From Corynespora cassiicola (lineage: Eukaryota > Ascomycota > Dothideomycetes > Pleosporales > Corynesporascaceae), in assembly GCA_022059125.1 (NCBI GenBank), contig JAEUWY010000023.1:620001-684000 (forward strand): DNA of 64,000 nt, read 5' to 3'. This document shows positions 11,648 through 22,700 of the stretch, one piece after another (within the stretch, counting starts at the first letter, position 1; each line of letters opens with the position of its first letter). A program made the position numbers and the translations under genes. A model generated the notes under the pieces. It ran no database searches and had not been told where the DNA came from. It worked only from the letters and a program-made list of their open reading frames with translations.

Positions 11648-13237
11648 ATGGCAGAAACAAAAGACCCTCTCGACAAATTGAGTCATGTTGCCAACGAGGC
11701 CAGACCTCTCGCCGACCATGACACTGAGTCCGCGACACCATCTCAAATCGCAGGTTCAGATATCGAGAAGAGAGTTTTGCGAAAGATTGACATCTGGCTT
11801 GTTGGCTTCTATTCTCTAGTATACGTCTTTCGCGTCATTGATAGTGCCAATTATTCCAATGCGGCCATCATCAATCTCGAGAACGGAACTGGAATCAAGA
11901 AGCAACTCGGCTTTAGCCCATCTCAATGGGCCTGGACGTTATCGATATTTTCGTACTCCTACATGATATTCGAACCAACAAACACTATTCTTTTGAAGCT
12001 CTTTCGGCCTTCGCGATGGATGTTCATCCTGATCATGGCGTGGGGCATCAGCGCGTGCTGTAGCGCTGCAGCCATGAACTTCCAAGGAATGATGTGCGTT
12101 CGCTTTGCTATCGGCATGGCGGAAGCGGGATTTTTCCCTAGTGTGCTCTACCACTATGCATTCTGGTACAAGCCATCCGAGATGCCCCAGCGCATCGCGT
12201 TCTTTTACTCGGTCGGCCAAGTCTCTTCGGCACTAAGCGGGCTCCTCGCCTACGCAATCTCGTTCATGGACCAGTTAGGCGGACTAAGCGGGTGGAGATG
12301 GCTGTTCCTGCTTGAAGGTCTGCCTGCTATCATCCTTGCCTTTGTCGCATTTTGGGTTCCGGATTATCCGGAGTCGACGAAGTACTTGACCGACGAAGAA
12401 CGAGCGATTTGGAAGGACAGATTGGCGTCGACTGCACCCAAGGGAGAAACGAAGCACTGGGACTGGAAATCGCTGAGAGTAATGGGCAGAGATCCGACTC
12501 TATATACTTTCAGTCTGTACTGGATTTGCCATGGAATTGGCGGATTCGGCGTCGGATTTGCGCTGCCGACTGTTATCTATCAGCTTGGTTTCACGACGAC
12601 AACATATTCGCAATTGATGAACATTGTACGTCCTCATTCCGAGAAGTTTGACACGATTATTCTAATCAGACTGAGCAGCCTCCGTATGTATCTGCATTCC
12701 TATTGCTCAATACCTTGGGCTTCATGCTGCAGCGAAAGTGGATCCGGCCCTGGGCGACAGCTGTCGGAAGTAAGTCAGAATCATGCTCAAAAACCTCCAA
12801 GTGTTGACATTTTGAAGTTGAATCGGCCATCATAATCTGCTATATAATACTTCTCACCGTCGACAACCCGGTGGTCAGGTATCTTTGCCTCATCGTTGCC
12901 GTAGCTTGTGCAGGTTGTGCCTATCCCGTCATCTGGCCCGAGCGTATCCGTGCGCTCGAGGGAACTGTCGCGTCAGGAATCGGGATTGGCCTGACGAATG
13001 CTTGCGCACAATTTGGGTATGTTAAGTTCATCTTTTTCGTTTGGGATAAGCGATGGACTGACTTTGATCAACAGTGGGATCGTCGGGCCGCATGTCTTCA
13101 GCACCGTGTTTGGGCCTCGATATAGAACGTCGTATGCAGTAAATCTGTCTGTATTAGTTTTGGGGATCACCTCAATTCTAACCACGTGGCTACTTATTGT
13201 GAGGAAGGATAGAAGGAATGGGTATGTTCCTAAATAA
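11648..13237 (+). CDS. MFS transporter, anion:cation symporter (Dal5/allantoate permease-like) family
   Basis: Four exons, 11648..12625, 12679..12769, 12818..13016 and 13075..13237, all with GT-AG introns of 48-58 nt and agreeing phases, give 476 residues. The protein has the twelve-helix major facilitator pattern of the fungal ACS group: a cytosolic N-terminal tail, a first helix, then a long first half ending in a WLFLLEGLPA segment and the WVPDYPES loop. The usual LDRxNIGNA motif after helix 1 is altered to IDSANYSNA. Relatives take up small organic acids, vitamins, allantoate or nicotinate across the plasma membrane. Start: the ATG at 11648 opens a sensible tail; a longer upstream frame lacks an ATG. 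Divergent from the 2OG oxygenase, which may act on the imported compound (inference). Confidence 0.88.
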
Positions 13238-14112
13238 GAGAGATGGCCGATCTGAGGATAGCTATGTTTGTTGTGCTGCTTGTTTAGGACGGCTCAATGG
13301 GTGGGGTAGATAGAGGAGTTAAAGAAAACCTGCGGAGAAACTCGACCAGAGTACTGCATCAAATACAACGGAATTTATTGATGCACATATTGGGAATACG
13401 TTGCGCTGCGAACAGTGTCGCTCTCTTGGGAATAATACAGGTCAGGGGCTAGCGTACCTAGAGCAAAGACGCAGAATTCAACTAGCAATACATAGAAAGA
13501 TGTAAGAGCAGGTTGAAATGCAGATAGTATAGGACTCTTGACACAGTGCCGGAAGGGTAAAGTGGCGTAGTTCCAAGGAGTCTTCCAAGGTTCCCCTCCC
13601 CTTGCTCGGCAGTGTCGCCAATGAACGTCATCGTGGTACTACCATATCTAGCCTAGCGTACTTTCACGACAACAACAGCATACACACCGCTGCTTTGTAT
13701 ATCATAATTCATCAAAAGCAAATAATAGGAGGTCTGCTTCTGTTCGGATGTTTTGGGCGAGGAGCCGCCAGTTCATTGAGTTGCTGTGTGCAGAGGAGTT
13801 CCGCCTTCAAAGAGACGATAACTGAGCAGTGTAAATCGCTCGGACTTTAGATCACTGGCTTACGCCGTATTCCTTTTGATAGGGCAGCAACTATGTACAA
13901 TGTTGCCCTTCCCCTTACTGTTCGGATAGGCTGCCTCATTGCCAATCAGCATGACTCCAAAAGAGGTTTAGTGCCACGCTAGGAGTTGCCCGCCACTCTC
14001 CTACACCTGTCGGCACACCCCGCTTATCGTCGCCCTACTCACCGCACCACGTTTCCTCTTCTCTTCATAATCTCATTTGCGCCAGACATCTCCCTCTCGA
14101 AACACTCTCGAA
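13238..14112. other. Intergenic region between MFS and DUF1688 genes
   Basis: Holds the 3' end of the transporter transcript and the promoter of the DUF1688 gene. No exon, RNA gene or repeat was recognised. Confidence 0.5.
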
Positions 14113-15584
14113 ATGGACTCCAAAGTCAAATACCTCCTCTCTCTGGCCTCTATCCGTGACCGGGCCAAGATAGTCGGAGAGGCTGCACGTGCCGGATCAC
14201 TGAGTCACTTCGACGTCCATGAAGACCGACTAGATGACGTTGCGGACTTTGTAACCTCCCTAATCAAGGTCAGTTCTATCATAAGTTATCTCCTATCCCC
14301 TGGAAAACCAAGGCTGATCTTCGTAAAACCATTAGCGTGACTTTGGGCCCGACAAGTTCGACACCATCCCCCCTCATGGTCGCTGGCAGCACTTTGAGGT
14401 CGGTGGCGTACCACGTGTTGCCGAACTCATTGAATCATGGAAGAAGGAAGGAAGCGATGATCTCGAGCTCACTCGCCGTCTGATCGACCTTTTCTTCGTC
14501 TCCGTTTTGCTAGACGCTGGTGCAGGCGACCATTGGCGCTACAAGGAGCCAGGGACCGATCGCACGTATGAACGCAGCGAAGGTATTGCAGTAGCAAGTC
14601 TCTACATGTTCAAAGAGCTTGCATTCACCGCAAACAAAGATGGAAAAACACCAATTGTCGATGGTGCGTCCCCTGAAACTGCGGCATTTTACTCGGCCTG
14701 CGCTAACATAAATAACATGCAGGCAAGGGCCTTGAGCAGCTGACGACTGAGGCCTTGGCCGAGGGTTTCCAGATATCCGAAAAGAACCCCATGTTGGGAG
14801 TTGACTCACGTGCAAACCTACTCAGGAGCCTAGGAAAATCATTATTATCCCACTCTGAAGTATTCGGCGCAGAGGGTCGTCCAGGCAATGTTGTCGGTAA
14901 GAAAACTAGGCTAGCATATCTTTGGTTACCATTCTCATCATCATCACAGATTACATGAAGAAATCTGCTGGTGGCTCATCTGAACTGGACATTCTGGTAT
15001 TCTGGGACGTGCTACAAACCTTACTCATCCCCATCTGGCCACAAGATCGGACAACCGTGAGCGGCCAGCCTATTGGCGACGCATGGCCATTGAGCACTTT
15101 GAAAACTCAAAAGGGGGGCACTGCTTCTGGGGATGATTCAGAATTTATCCAACCCTTCCACAAGCTCACCCAGTGGCTCACATACTCCCTGATGGTACCT
15201 TTCCAGCGCGTGCTCGGTCTCAAATGGATCAATGCCGACTCCCTGACGGCATTACCCGAGTACCGCAACGGAGGCTTGTTCGTGGATATGGGCGTTCTGT
15301 CTCTGAAGAAGGAAACGCTAGACCGTGGCTTGAGTGCATCGGGCGGAAAGCTCCCTCAATTCAAGGCAGGCGACGACGTGATCGTCGAATGGCGAGCCAT
15401 GACACTTGTATTGATCGACAAGCTTTATTCCATGGTTCTATCACGAATGGGCGGTGCTCAGCTAAGTATGGCGCAGTTGCTTGAGGCTGGAACATGGAAA
15501 TCTGGAAGGGAGGTCGCTGCAAAGAACCGGCCAGAGACCAAGTCTAGCCCAATCATCATAGAGAGTGATGGCACGGTTTTCTAA
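14113..15584 (+). CDS. URC4: DUF1688 protein, URC4/urg3-like uracil catabolism protein
   Basis: Four exons, 14113..14268, 14336..14663, 14723..14896 and 14950..15584, with phases agreeing, encode 430 residues. The whole length matches the DUF1688 family (PF07958), recognisable from its N-terminus MDSKVKYLLSLASIRDR, the GRWQHFEVGG stretch, LLDAGAGDHWRY, and the late segments ALPEYRNGGLFVD and VEWRAMTLVLIDKLY. In the yeast Lachancea kluyveri the family member Urc4p is needed for the URC route that uses uracil as nitrogen source, and the fission-yeast homologue is uracil-regulated (urg3). The biochemical step is not settled. No membrane segment or signal peptide. It follows the MFS gene in the same direction and converges on a small secreted-protein gene 207 bp downstream. 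Confidence 0.85.
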
Positions 15585-15791
15585 ATGTACAGGGCCAATC
15601 TCTGGACTCTGAATCTTGTGTACACATAGCATTACTAGGAAAGGCAATGCGAAAACTGCATAGGTTAAAATCAACGATATGGTGAGCACATGGCCAACCC
15701 AAAAAGTTTCTTCACTCAAAATGCACGGCTTTGCAGGAACAGAACTTGGCAAATGAAAACTTGGTTCATTCCAAATATTTAAGGAAACTAC

Positions 15792-16117
15792 TTAGCAGCT
15801 GTTGGCAGCAAAAGGCCGTGTTCCTTGTTGCCATCGGCAATAGGCGACAATAGTGCCCGTCCCCGTCCTAATACGTCCCTCCTCTGCACAGCCACCGGGG
15901 TTGTTCCTGTTGCAGGCATCAACACACACTGTGTTAATGTGGTTAGTGGAGTGCACTTCATGATGCCCGATAACGACGAGACCTACTCTGGCAATACTGC
16001 AGTGGGTTAGTTAAGCCTGTGCCCCTACAGCCGATGACTTACTTCTGCGGATGTCTGTGCAGCCACCTGAGCGGCCAGAAGGCCAACAGTGGCAACAATG
16101 GCAGCAGTGAACTTCAT
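15792..16117 (-). CDS. Small secreted six-cysteine protein, 73 aa, with a 10-nt micro-exon
   Basis: Proposed exons: complement(16043..16117), (15987..15996) and (15792..15928). Introns are 46 and 58 nt with GTAAGT and GTAGGT donors and CAG acceptors; phases agree and the frame ends in TAA. The product starts with a textbook signal peptide (MKFTAAIVATVGLLAAQVAA). The 50-odd mature residues carry six cysteines, ending with a C-terminal Cys (FAANSC), so three disulfides are likely. It is too short and too split to appear as an open frame. A TATA box about 110 nt upstream and a duplicated 17-bp motif beyond it support a real promoter. The 10-nt middle exon is unusual and is the weakest point. Role unknown; an effector-like or antimicrobial peptide is possible. 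Confidence 0.62.
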
Positions 16118-16223
16118 TTTGTTGATGTTATTGAAAGCGCGAGACTTGTATCGGGTGTAATAGCAGGTTGTCAGTGTAGTAATGGCGTGATTGAGGATTA
16201 GGGCGGAGTAGATGTAAGACTTC

Positions 16224-16231
16224 TTTATATA
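16224..16231 (-). promoter_or_regulatory. TATA box of the six-cysteine protein gene
   Basis: TATATAAA on the minus strand, 107-114 nt upstream of the proposed ATG at 16117. Confidence 0.45.
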
Positions 16232-16265
16232 CCCCAGGTTCGTATTTCTATACCCCAGGTTCGTA
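16228..16265. repeat. Duplicated 17-bp motif with 21-bp spacing in a promoter
   Basis: The sequence TATACCCCAGGTTCGTA occurs twice, at 16228-16244 and 16249-16265. The 21-bp period equals about two helical turns, as expected for paired factor sites. It overlaps and lies just upstream of the TATA box of the minus-strand six-cysteine protein gene. Identity of the two copies is seen directly; a regulatory role is inference. Confidence 0.55.
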
Positions 16266-17589
16266 CTCTCGTAAAAAGATCTAATATTACACCGAGCCCA
16301 TTAGTTCTTGGTACCAATCTAAGAGCATAAGTATCGAGAAACATTGTTCCCTTTTGTGGGTCCTTGTATTTGAGTCTGGTGGACATAGGTAGCCTCCGAC
16401 GTTTCCGATTCGTTCAGATCACTTTGCGGTGTCGGTGCAGGATACACCACACAGCCCTAGACCTTGGAAGTTGAGATAGTGAGGTCTTGGTACCTGAAAC
16501 AGCGGCAGAATACGGCCCGAGCAGCGACTGACATTGAGTGCAAAATGCCCGTGTAGTCGGTCCGGGGTTGTTAGATCGGGTGGGTGCCGAAATCAAGCCG
16601 AAGCTAGATGAATGCACAGCTGTTAAGGAGAATATAGGCGCTGACGGATCTTCTCACTTAAGCAGCTCGAGTGTTTTTTGCGACGGGTTTTCCTGTAGTG
16701 AGACTCAAGTGAGAGAAGTCAATGTCCAAGAGCTGTGAGAAACACTCTTTGAACATGTGTAAGGTACTTGATCTGTGCATTATTCTTGTCGCTTTTCACC
16801 TTTTTCTATTATTCTGTTTAGCACCCGTCGAGTGATTGGATCCCTCGACATCGTATATCATGTCCCCAGCCGGATAGTGGCTTATGAGCTTTCGCTTCGT
16901 GATACTCTTTTATTTGTACGTACACTTTGCTAGTGATTTATAAGCTCGAAAAAAATATCCTGTTTTACATAAATAAGGATTTGAGAAAATCTAAGCAACG
17001 TAGGCAATTAATTCATTGCTTAGGTGAAGACATTATGTAGAGATCTAATGTAAGCAAGCTTGTGCATTATAGCTGGAGCTTTTGTGTGTGAGAAATGCAT
17101 AACCTAGGTATCTATAGCGCCGCTGGTTATAAAATTTGCTTAGTAAAGTTGAATTTTCTGATCTTAGGTGCGGCATGGATCAGCTATGCCATATCCGGTG
17201 GAATGAGGGCAAGAAGTCGGCTGATTAGCGTGAGTTGGAATAGCTCTGAACCAATCAGCGCAGCCAAGTCTGAGCCCCTTAGGCAGGAAGGGCGTTACTT
17301 GCATATTCTGATGCCAAGTGGGGCAAAAGGGCAAACCTAGCCTTTGATATATAGTTGTTGCTGATCTCGATAGTTTCGTTAGAATGTCTGCCCCATTTGT
17401 TCGACTTTCTCCGGCTTCCAATACTGCACACATATAGACCGAGTAGCCTAGACGTCTTTGAGACATGGATCGGCATTTCTTCGATAATGAGAACTCTATA
17501 GAATCCCCTATATACAGCGAGAATCTTCTTTTCAATTGGAAATCGTCCACGTATACTTTTTTGACACTTGGACTTTAATCAACTCCCGC
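16266..17589. other. Intergenic region with a diverged repeat copy
   Basis: Apart from the repeat copy at 16817-16961, no gene is supported. AT-rich toward 16900-17100. Confidence 0.45.
16817..16961 (+). repeat. Dispersed repeat, copy A (about 145 bp)
   Basis: It aligns along its length with 19478-19618 in the same orientation, from TTTAGCACCCGTC through GTGATAC and CTAGTG to AATATCCT. In the last 90 bp most mismatches are transitions (A/G or C/T), with a few small indels. This is the pattern left by RIP on duplicated sequence. No coding potential or terminal repeats were found, so the element class is unknown. Confidence 0.55.
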
Positions 17590-18771
17590 ATCCGGTAAAT
17601 ACCTAGGAGGGAATGTCTGGAAACAAAATTTATGGCCCTCGCAGCTATTCGAGAACGATGTTTTGGAAGATGTCTTCGGCAGCAACCCCCTGGCCTCCGA
17701 ATCTCTGGACTATGACTCTTCGAACACGTTTGACATTGACGACGACTGCTGCCCGTAGAATCTTGATTTCATGGCTGGGCTCGAGAACTTGGTTCTAGAA
17801 CGGTAATATATCGTCCCAATTTGCTTCAATGCCAGTATTGACAAATGCTGACAATCCTGGATTGGGTTTCGATTATTTGACACAACTGCACAAACCTTCT
17901 TAATCTCTTTTCCCTCAATAGTCTGCCTGTATACTCAGATTGATTTTTTATCCCACGACATGCACCTTCTCGATTCTTTAACAAAATTCCACAAACCCTT
18001 GGGACTATCAAAAAAGTTCTCTTCATTACTCTTTCCAAATCATGTGATTTTTTCGATCTTTGATCCTCCAGCATTGGCCCAATTAGGCAGAACATCTGGA
18101 AGCCCAGATAGCCACCATCAACATCGAATCCCAATCTACTCTGTAGGAACGACATCCGCCAGAATCATATTAGCCCACAGGCGGCGTTGAATGGATATAA
18201 GCTTAGTATTGAGCATAATATAAATAGTTTATATATTGGGGTAACGGATGGAATACTCAAGGAAAAATCCCTCGAGTATACACCCATACCTCACATCTTC
18301 TCATACGATCCGCAAGGATACAGAATGGGCGGCTTGGAAGCTTTCTCATTTGACCTGCCACGAAAATTCTCCTTCACTGGGAACTCCGAGGAACCTTTGT
18401 CGAATTTCGACCAACTCGATATGGTAACTGGGCATCAACACTCAGACAATCTGGGGTCCGAATCGGAACTCTCGACCCCTCAGAACCTCTCATTTCGCAC
18501 CGAAACCAGACCTGATTACATCTGCACCTACGACAGCTGTAATAAATGTTTCGGTAGAATCTACGACCTCCGTCTTCACCACCGCACGACCCATGACAAG
18601 GTCAAATACTACTGCCAGTACCAAGGATGTCCCAGAAGGATCCGGCCATTCCCACGGAAGGACAAAAGAGACGAACATGGACGAAAGGTACACAAGAAGA
18701 AGGGCCAGCCTGGGCAGCAAAACATGGATTTTGGCCTCGGAGACATGACGTTTGAGGGATTTTTCGGATGA
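17590..18771 (+). pseudogene. Decayed C2H2 zinc-finger transcription factor gene
   Basis: The 3' part is intact: an open frame from 18112 to the stop at 18771, first ATG at 18325, encodes two C2H2-type fingers, one beginning YICTYDSC and ending HHRTTH, the next beginning YYCQYQGC and ending DEHGRKVH. Upstream, 17592-17803 reads as an acidic, Ser/Asp-rich stretch typical of an activation region, but has no ATG and is cut by TAG at 17756 and TAA at 17804. Between them all frames carry stops. No set of introns I tried joins the parts, so I infer a gene broken in its 5' half. It lies between two copies of a dispersed repeat. An intact but heavily split gene, or a short functional protein from 18325 (148 residues), remains possible. 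Confidence 0.5.
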
Positions 18772-19745
18772 AGGAGGCTGCCGAGAGTGCGAATACTTGT
18801 GACCAATATGAAAGTAGCTCTGGAGGGGATGATCGCGATGCTTTTTCGTTTGTTCTGGGCAACTTAGAGGAAGGAGGTGCAAAACGAGGATATACATGCA
18901 AGGATGGATCTGCGCTCTAGACTGGAGTTTGTATCTTGATGAATCTTCTGATAGTATGCTCGAATTTATCATATCTCTTAGCTTTACCTTCACATACAAT
19001 CTTTACGGCGTACCTATCACCAGCTTCAATCAATTGTTTTTCTTGGACGCGTTTCCCCCACACAACGATGTCTATTATTATCTCTCTGAAAGATGAATAC
19101 CCCATCTCCATGCTGTACAGGAACCTTTCCAACCACTAAACTACCACAGAATCACTCTGCGGACTTCGACTATATCGCCCTTCCAAATCCTCAAGTAATA
19201 CCTCAACCAGAAATCCCCGGACCACTAGAACATTATATGGATGTGAGCCTGCAGCAGGGCTGCGAAGCTGGGAGGGTCCGTATAGTCAGTCCCTATGGCG
19301 GCGGGCATCGTAATCGTAATCGTGTTTGTCGAGAGTCCGGGGGATATAGCCCTTCCCATGGGTCCTGGACGGTGGTGGTAAAAGCAAGAGCAGTGTTGTT
19401 TATTGCGACAAGACGTTCCCTTTCCTGGATCTGGATCTGAATCTGGACGTGGATTTGCTGGATTTGCTGGATGCCCTTTTGGCACTTGTCCGGTGATGAG
19501 TTCAACATTTGCAGCTCGTATTTTAAGCCGGGTAGTAGCCTATAAGCCCTGGTTTTGTGATACCTCTTTGATTATACTTTACACCTGGCTAGTGCTTCAA
19601 GCTCAAAAAATCTATCCTAAAGTTCCACACAGCAAACACACCAACCAGCCAAGCGAAACCACTCACAAGATCAAGGCCCATCACAAACGATGCAAACCCG
19701 AAAACTCGCAACAAAAACCCTTCTCTTATCTCTATCCTCACCCCT
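18772..19745. other. Intergenic region with low-complexity DNA and repeat copy B
   Basis: Overlapping open frames on both strands at 19093-19485 reflect low-complexity GGATCTGGATCTG/GGATTTGCT sequence rather than genes. The diverged repeat copy B (19478-19618) lies just before the 3' end of the STT4 gene. Confidence 0.45.
19478..19618 (+). repeat. Dispersed repeat, copy B (about 141 bp)
   Basis: Partner of 16817-16961, same orientation, about 2.66 kb away. Shared anchors include GTGATAC, TAGTG and the A-rich end before TATCCT. See copy A for the divergence pattern. Confidence 0.55.
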
Positions 19746-22700
19746 CTAGAACGGAATCCCATTAGTAAGCAACTGGAACCGATCATACCCACCCGTACTA
19801 TAACTCCCGGCACTCTTCCTAATCAACTCCCTCATAAAATCCGCCGCCTCCCTCTCCCCCCTCTCGAGCACAAACCTCTCCTTGAAGTGCTGGATAGTCT
19901 CGGGCTTAAAACAGGGCAGACCCGAATCCAGCATGACCTCGACGACATGCGCCAAATGCTCGCAGTGCTGCCGGGCAGCCAGGAACGCCTTGATGGTCAG
20001 CTCCTCGAACCAGCGGTACGGCTGGCTGGTCTGGCTCCCGCCCATGACGGCGATCATCTCGGTGGTGAGCTTGAACGGCGCGCGTTCGAATTTGATGCCT
20101 CCGGGCGCAATGTCGAAGCAGAAGCCAAAGTCGATGTGGATGATGTGGCCCGCGTCGTCGATCATGATGTTTCCGTTGTGGCGATCCTTGAATTGCAGCA
20201 GGAATGAGATGACGCTGTACGCAGCCATCGATTTGACAAAGTTGCTGCGCGCCTCCTGGAACCGGAGGCTGTCCTCGTTTCCGTACTTAGACACGAAGTA
20301 GTCGTAAAGTCCGTTGACGGCTTCACGTCCCAGCATGTCACGTGAGATGGAGTTGGGCAGCACATCGATGACGCCGCAGCCGGGGGCCGTGGCCGTAACG
20401 CGGTAGGGGAAGACCCAAACGTCGAGGCCGACGGTGTTGAAAATACCGCGGAAGGCGGCGATCATTTGCAGGGCGAGGACGTCTTGGCGGCAGTCATCAC
20501 CGACCTTGAAGATGGCGGCTTGCCAGACTTCATACGTGTTGGGTTTGGCGGATACGACGCTGCTCGTCTCAGAGCTGTCTTCAATGTCTTTGTTGTCTTT
20601 GTTCTTGCGAATGCGGAAGGTTGCCATGAATGGAGTCTTTGCGTGACTCTGAAGAGGCTTGCCGGACTTGCGGTCGATACCGATGACCTGGCCGTCAGGG
20701 TTACTGGGCAGGTATACACCCACATCAACCTTGATCTGACGCAGCTCCTCCTCGATCTTTTGCTTCTTAACCTCCTTGGGTTCATGAAGAACTGCACGAA
20801 GCTTGCCCGAGATGCCAGTGACCTCGTTGAAGAATGCAAATTCGCGCTCATAAAACTCCTTGTCTTCTTTGACAAAGCTAGACTCCAGACTCTCCATAAC
20901 CTTGTCAAGGGTGGGCTTGACTGGGTCAGGAATCTCCGAGTTTTCATCCTTGTAAGCGTTTGCTTTAATGTTCCAGATGATTTGATGGGCGAACAGCTGT
21001 GAGAACTTGGCCGTCTCGATGATGTACCTCTCTACGTAGCCCAGAACATCGTATCGGAGAGACTGCACAATCTGTGCGACATAGAAGAAGGTAACGTCAA
21101 CCGAATGGCTCTCGAGAGCCCTCATCGCATACTGGATAATGAAGGGGTGATTGCCATATGCCGGCAAGAAGTAAGTCACCGCCGTGATGGGATTGACAGA
21201 AGCCCAGTAGAGAAGGTACTTGAGCTGGAAGGTGATATCAATAGGGAGCTGACTGCCCAGCATGATCTCAAGAGCATCCGGCTCTTCGATGAGCTTGTGA
21301 GGGAAGTTCACCACCAAGAATCTGACTTCGGACGTTAAACGCTGTGACTGGAAGCGCTTGACAAGGTGCACCGCAATAGCAGGGTTCTCAGCCCATGCCG
21401 TTTTGAGGTAACCAGATACGGCAGTCTATCGAAGTCAGCAATGGAAACAAGAACGGAACGAATAACCTACCTCAGCAAGTACCTTAGCCTGCTGCCCAGA
21501 CGTAAAATGGTGCTTCTTGGCATGATCAAGCGGGAACAACCAAACAATCAGACGCGTCTGTTCGTTAGCCAGCAGCAACGATAGGAGCTCTTGTTTCGCC
21601 TTGAGCGATCTGAGCGAAGTATTTTGTGAGACGCCAATCTTGCCAACTCTGTCCAGATACAACTGGATGTCAGACAAGACGTGAGTCTCTGCCTTGATCT
21701 GAAGGCGGTTGCCTCCAAAGGACCACTCGGGCGCTTTGGCGAACCATGCAAGGCCGGCAGTAAGAATCCTGTCTTTTAGTCGCCATTTGATAGGCTCCGG
21801 CAACGTTGTGCAGTGCAGGAGGATCCGCAATCCAAGCAGCACAACATGGAAATACGCCTCTCTGGCCAACGGCTGGCGACAGCCCTCGCTCATCGCGTCT
21901 AGCGTGACATGCATGAGTCGGCTGTACACCAATTCCACATGCGGATTGCTAAGTCGGGAAGCATTAAAGTGACTGGACAAGAATTGTAGCAGGCGGAAGT
22001 GAGGCGCAATGATGTTATAAATATGCTGCTGCTTCCGCGACAAGTTATCTTTGTCGGTGGGCGCGAACTCTTGCTTGCCATAGAAAGGATCGGGATGGCG
22101 GAGGGCGGGATTGAAGATGCCTTGTCGCTTGTGAATAGTGTTCTCCCAGTTCTCTGAGATAGCAACCAGAATCCTGGACTCCATGCGTGGATTCTCCTTA
22201 ATAACACTCATCCAGAGCGAAATACCCAACTTAATCGATTGCTTTGAGAACACTGCGAAGGGAATCCCGACCAAGTGGTGCACAATCGGACATTGGTCTG
22301 TCTTGACCCTGCATAGCAGCGCAGAAGCTCGACGGAGGATATCTCGTAGTTCTGCGATGGTGACATGCTTGTGGCCCAGAGTGCGGCTTTCGAGGTCCAC
22401 CAAGAGCTTTGTAGCATCCTCGAGGCTTCGGCGCAGAGCTGTCATATTACGAGTTGGATGGCCTTCGGCCCCCAGCCATTCTTCTTCCTGGTCATTCAGC
22501 CCATCCACAAACTTGTACTCCTGGCGGGTCGTGTATTGAGCGATAAAGTCCGAGGCGGTGTTGATGTGCACGCCACCGCGTTCAATAGCGCCAAGGCGTT
22601 GGTCCGTGGTTGGGATCTCGGAGCCCATCTCGAGCGCAAAAGAGCGGCCTAAGGAAATATGACCGTACGCTCCTTCGTCATCATACTCGGAAAGGTATGT

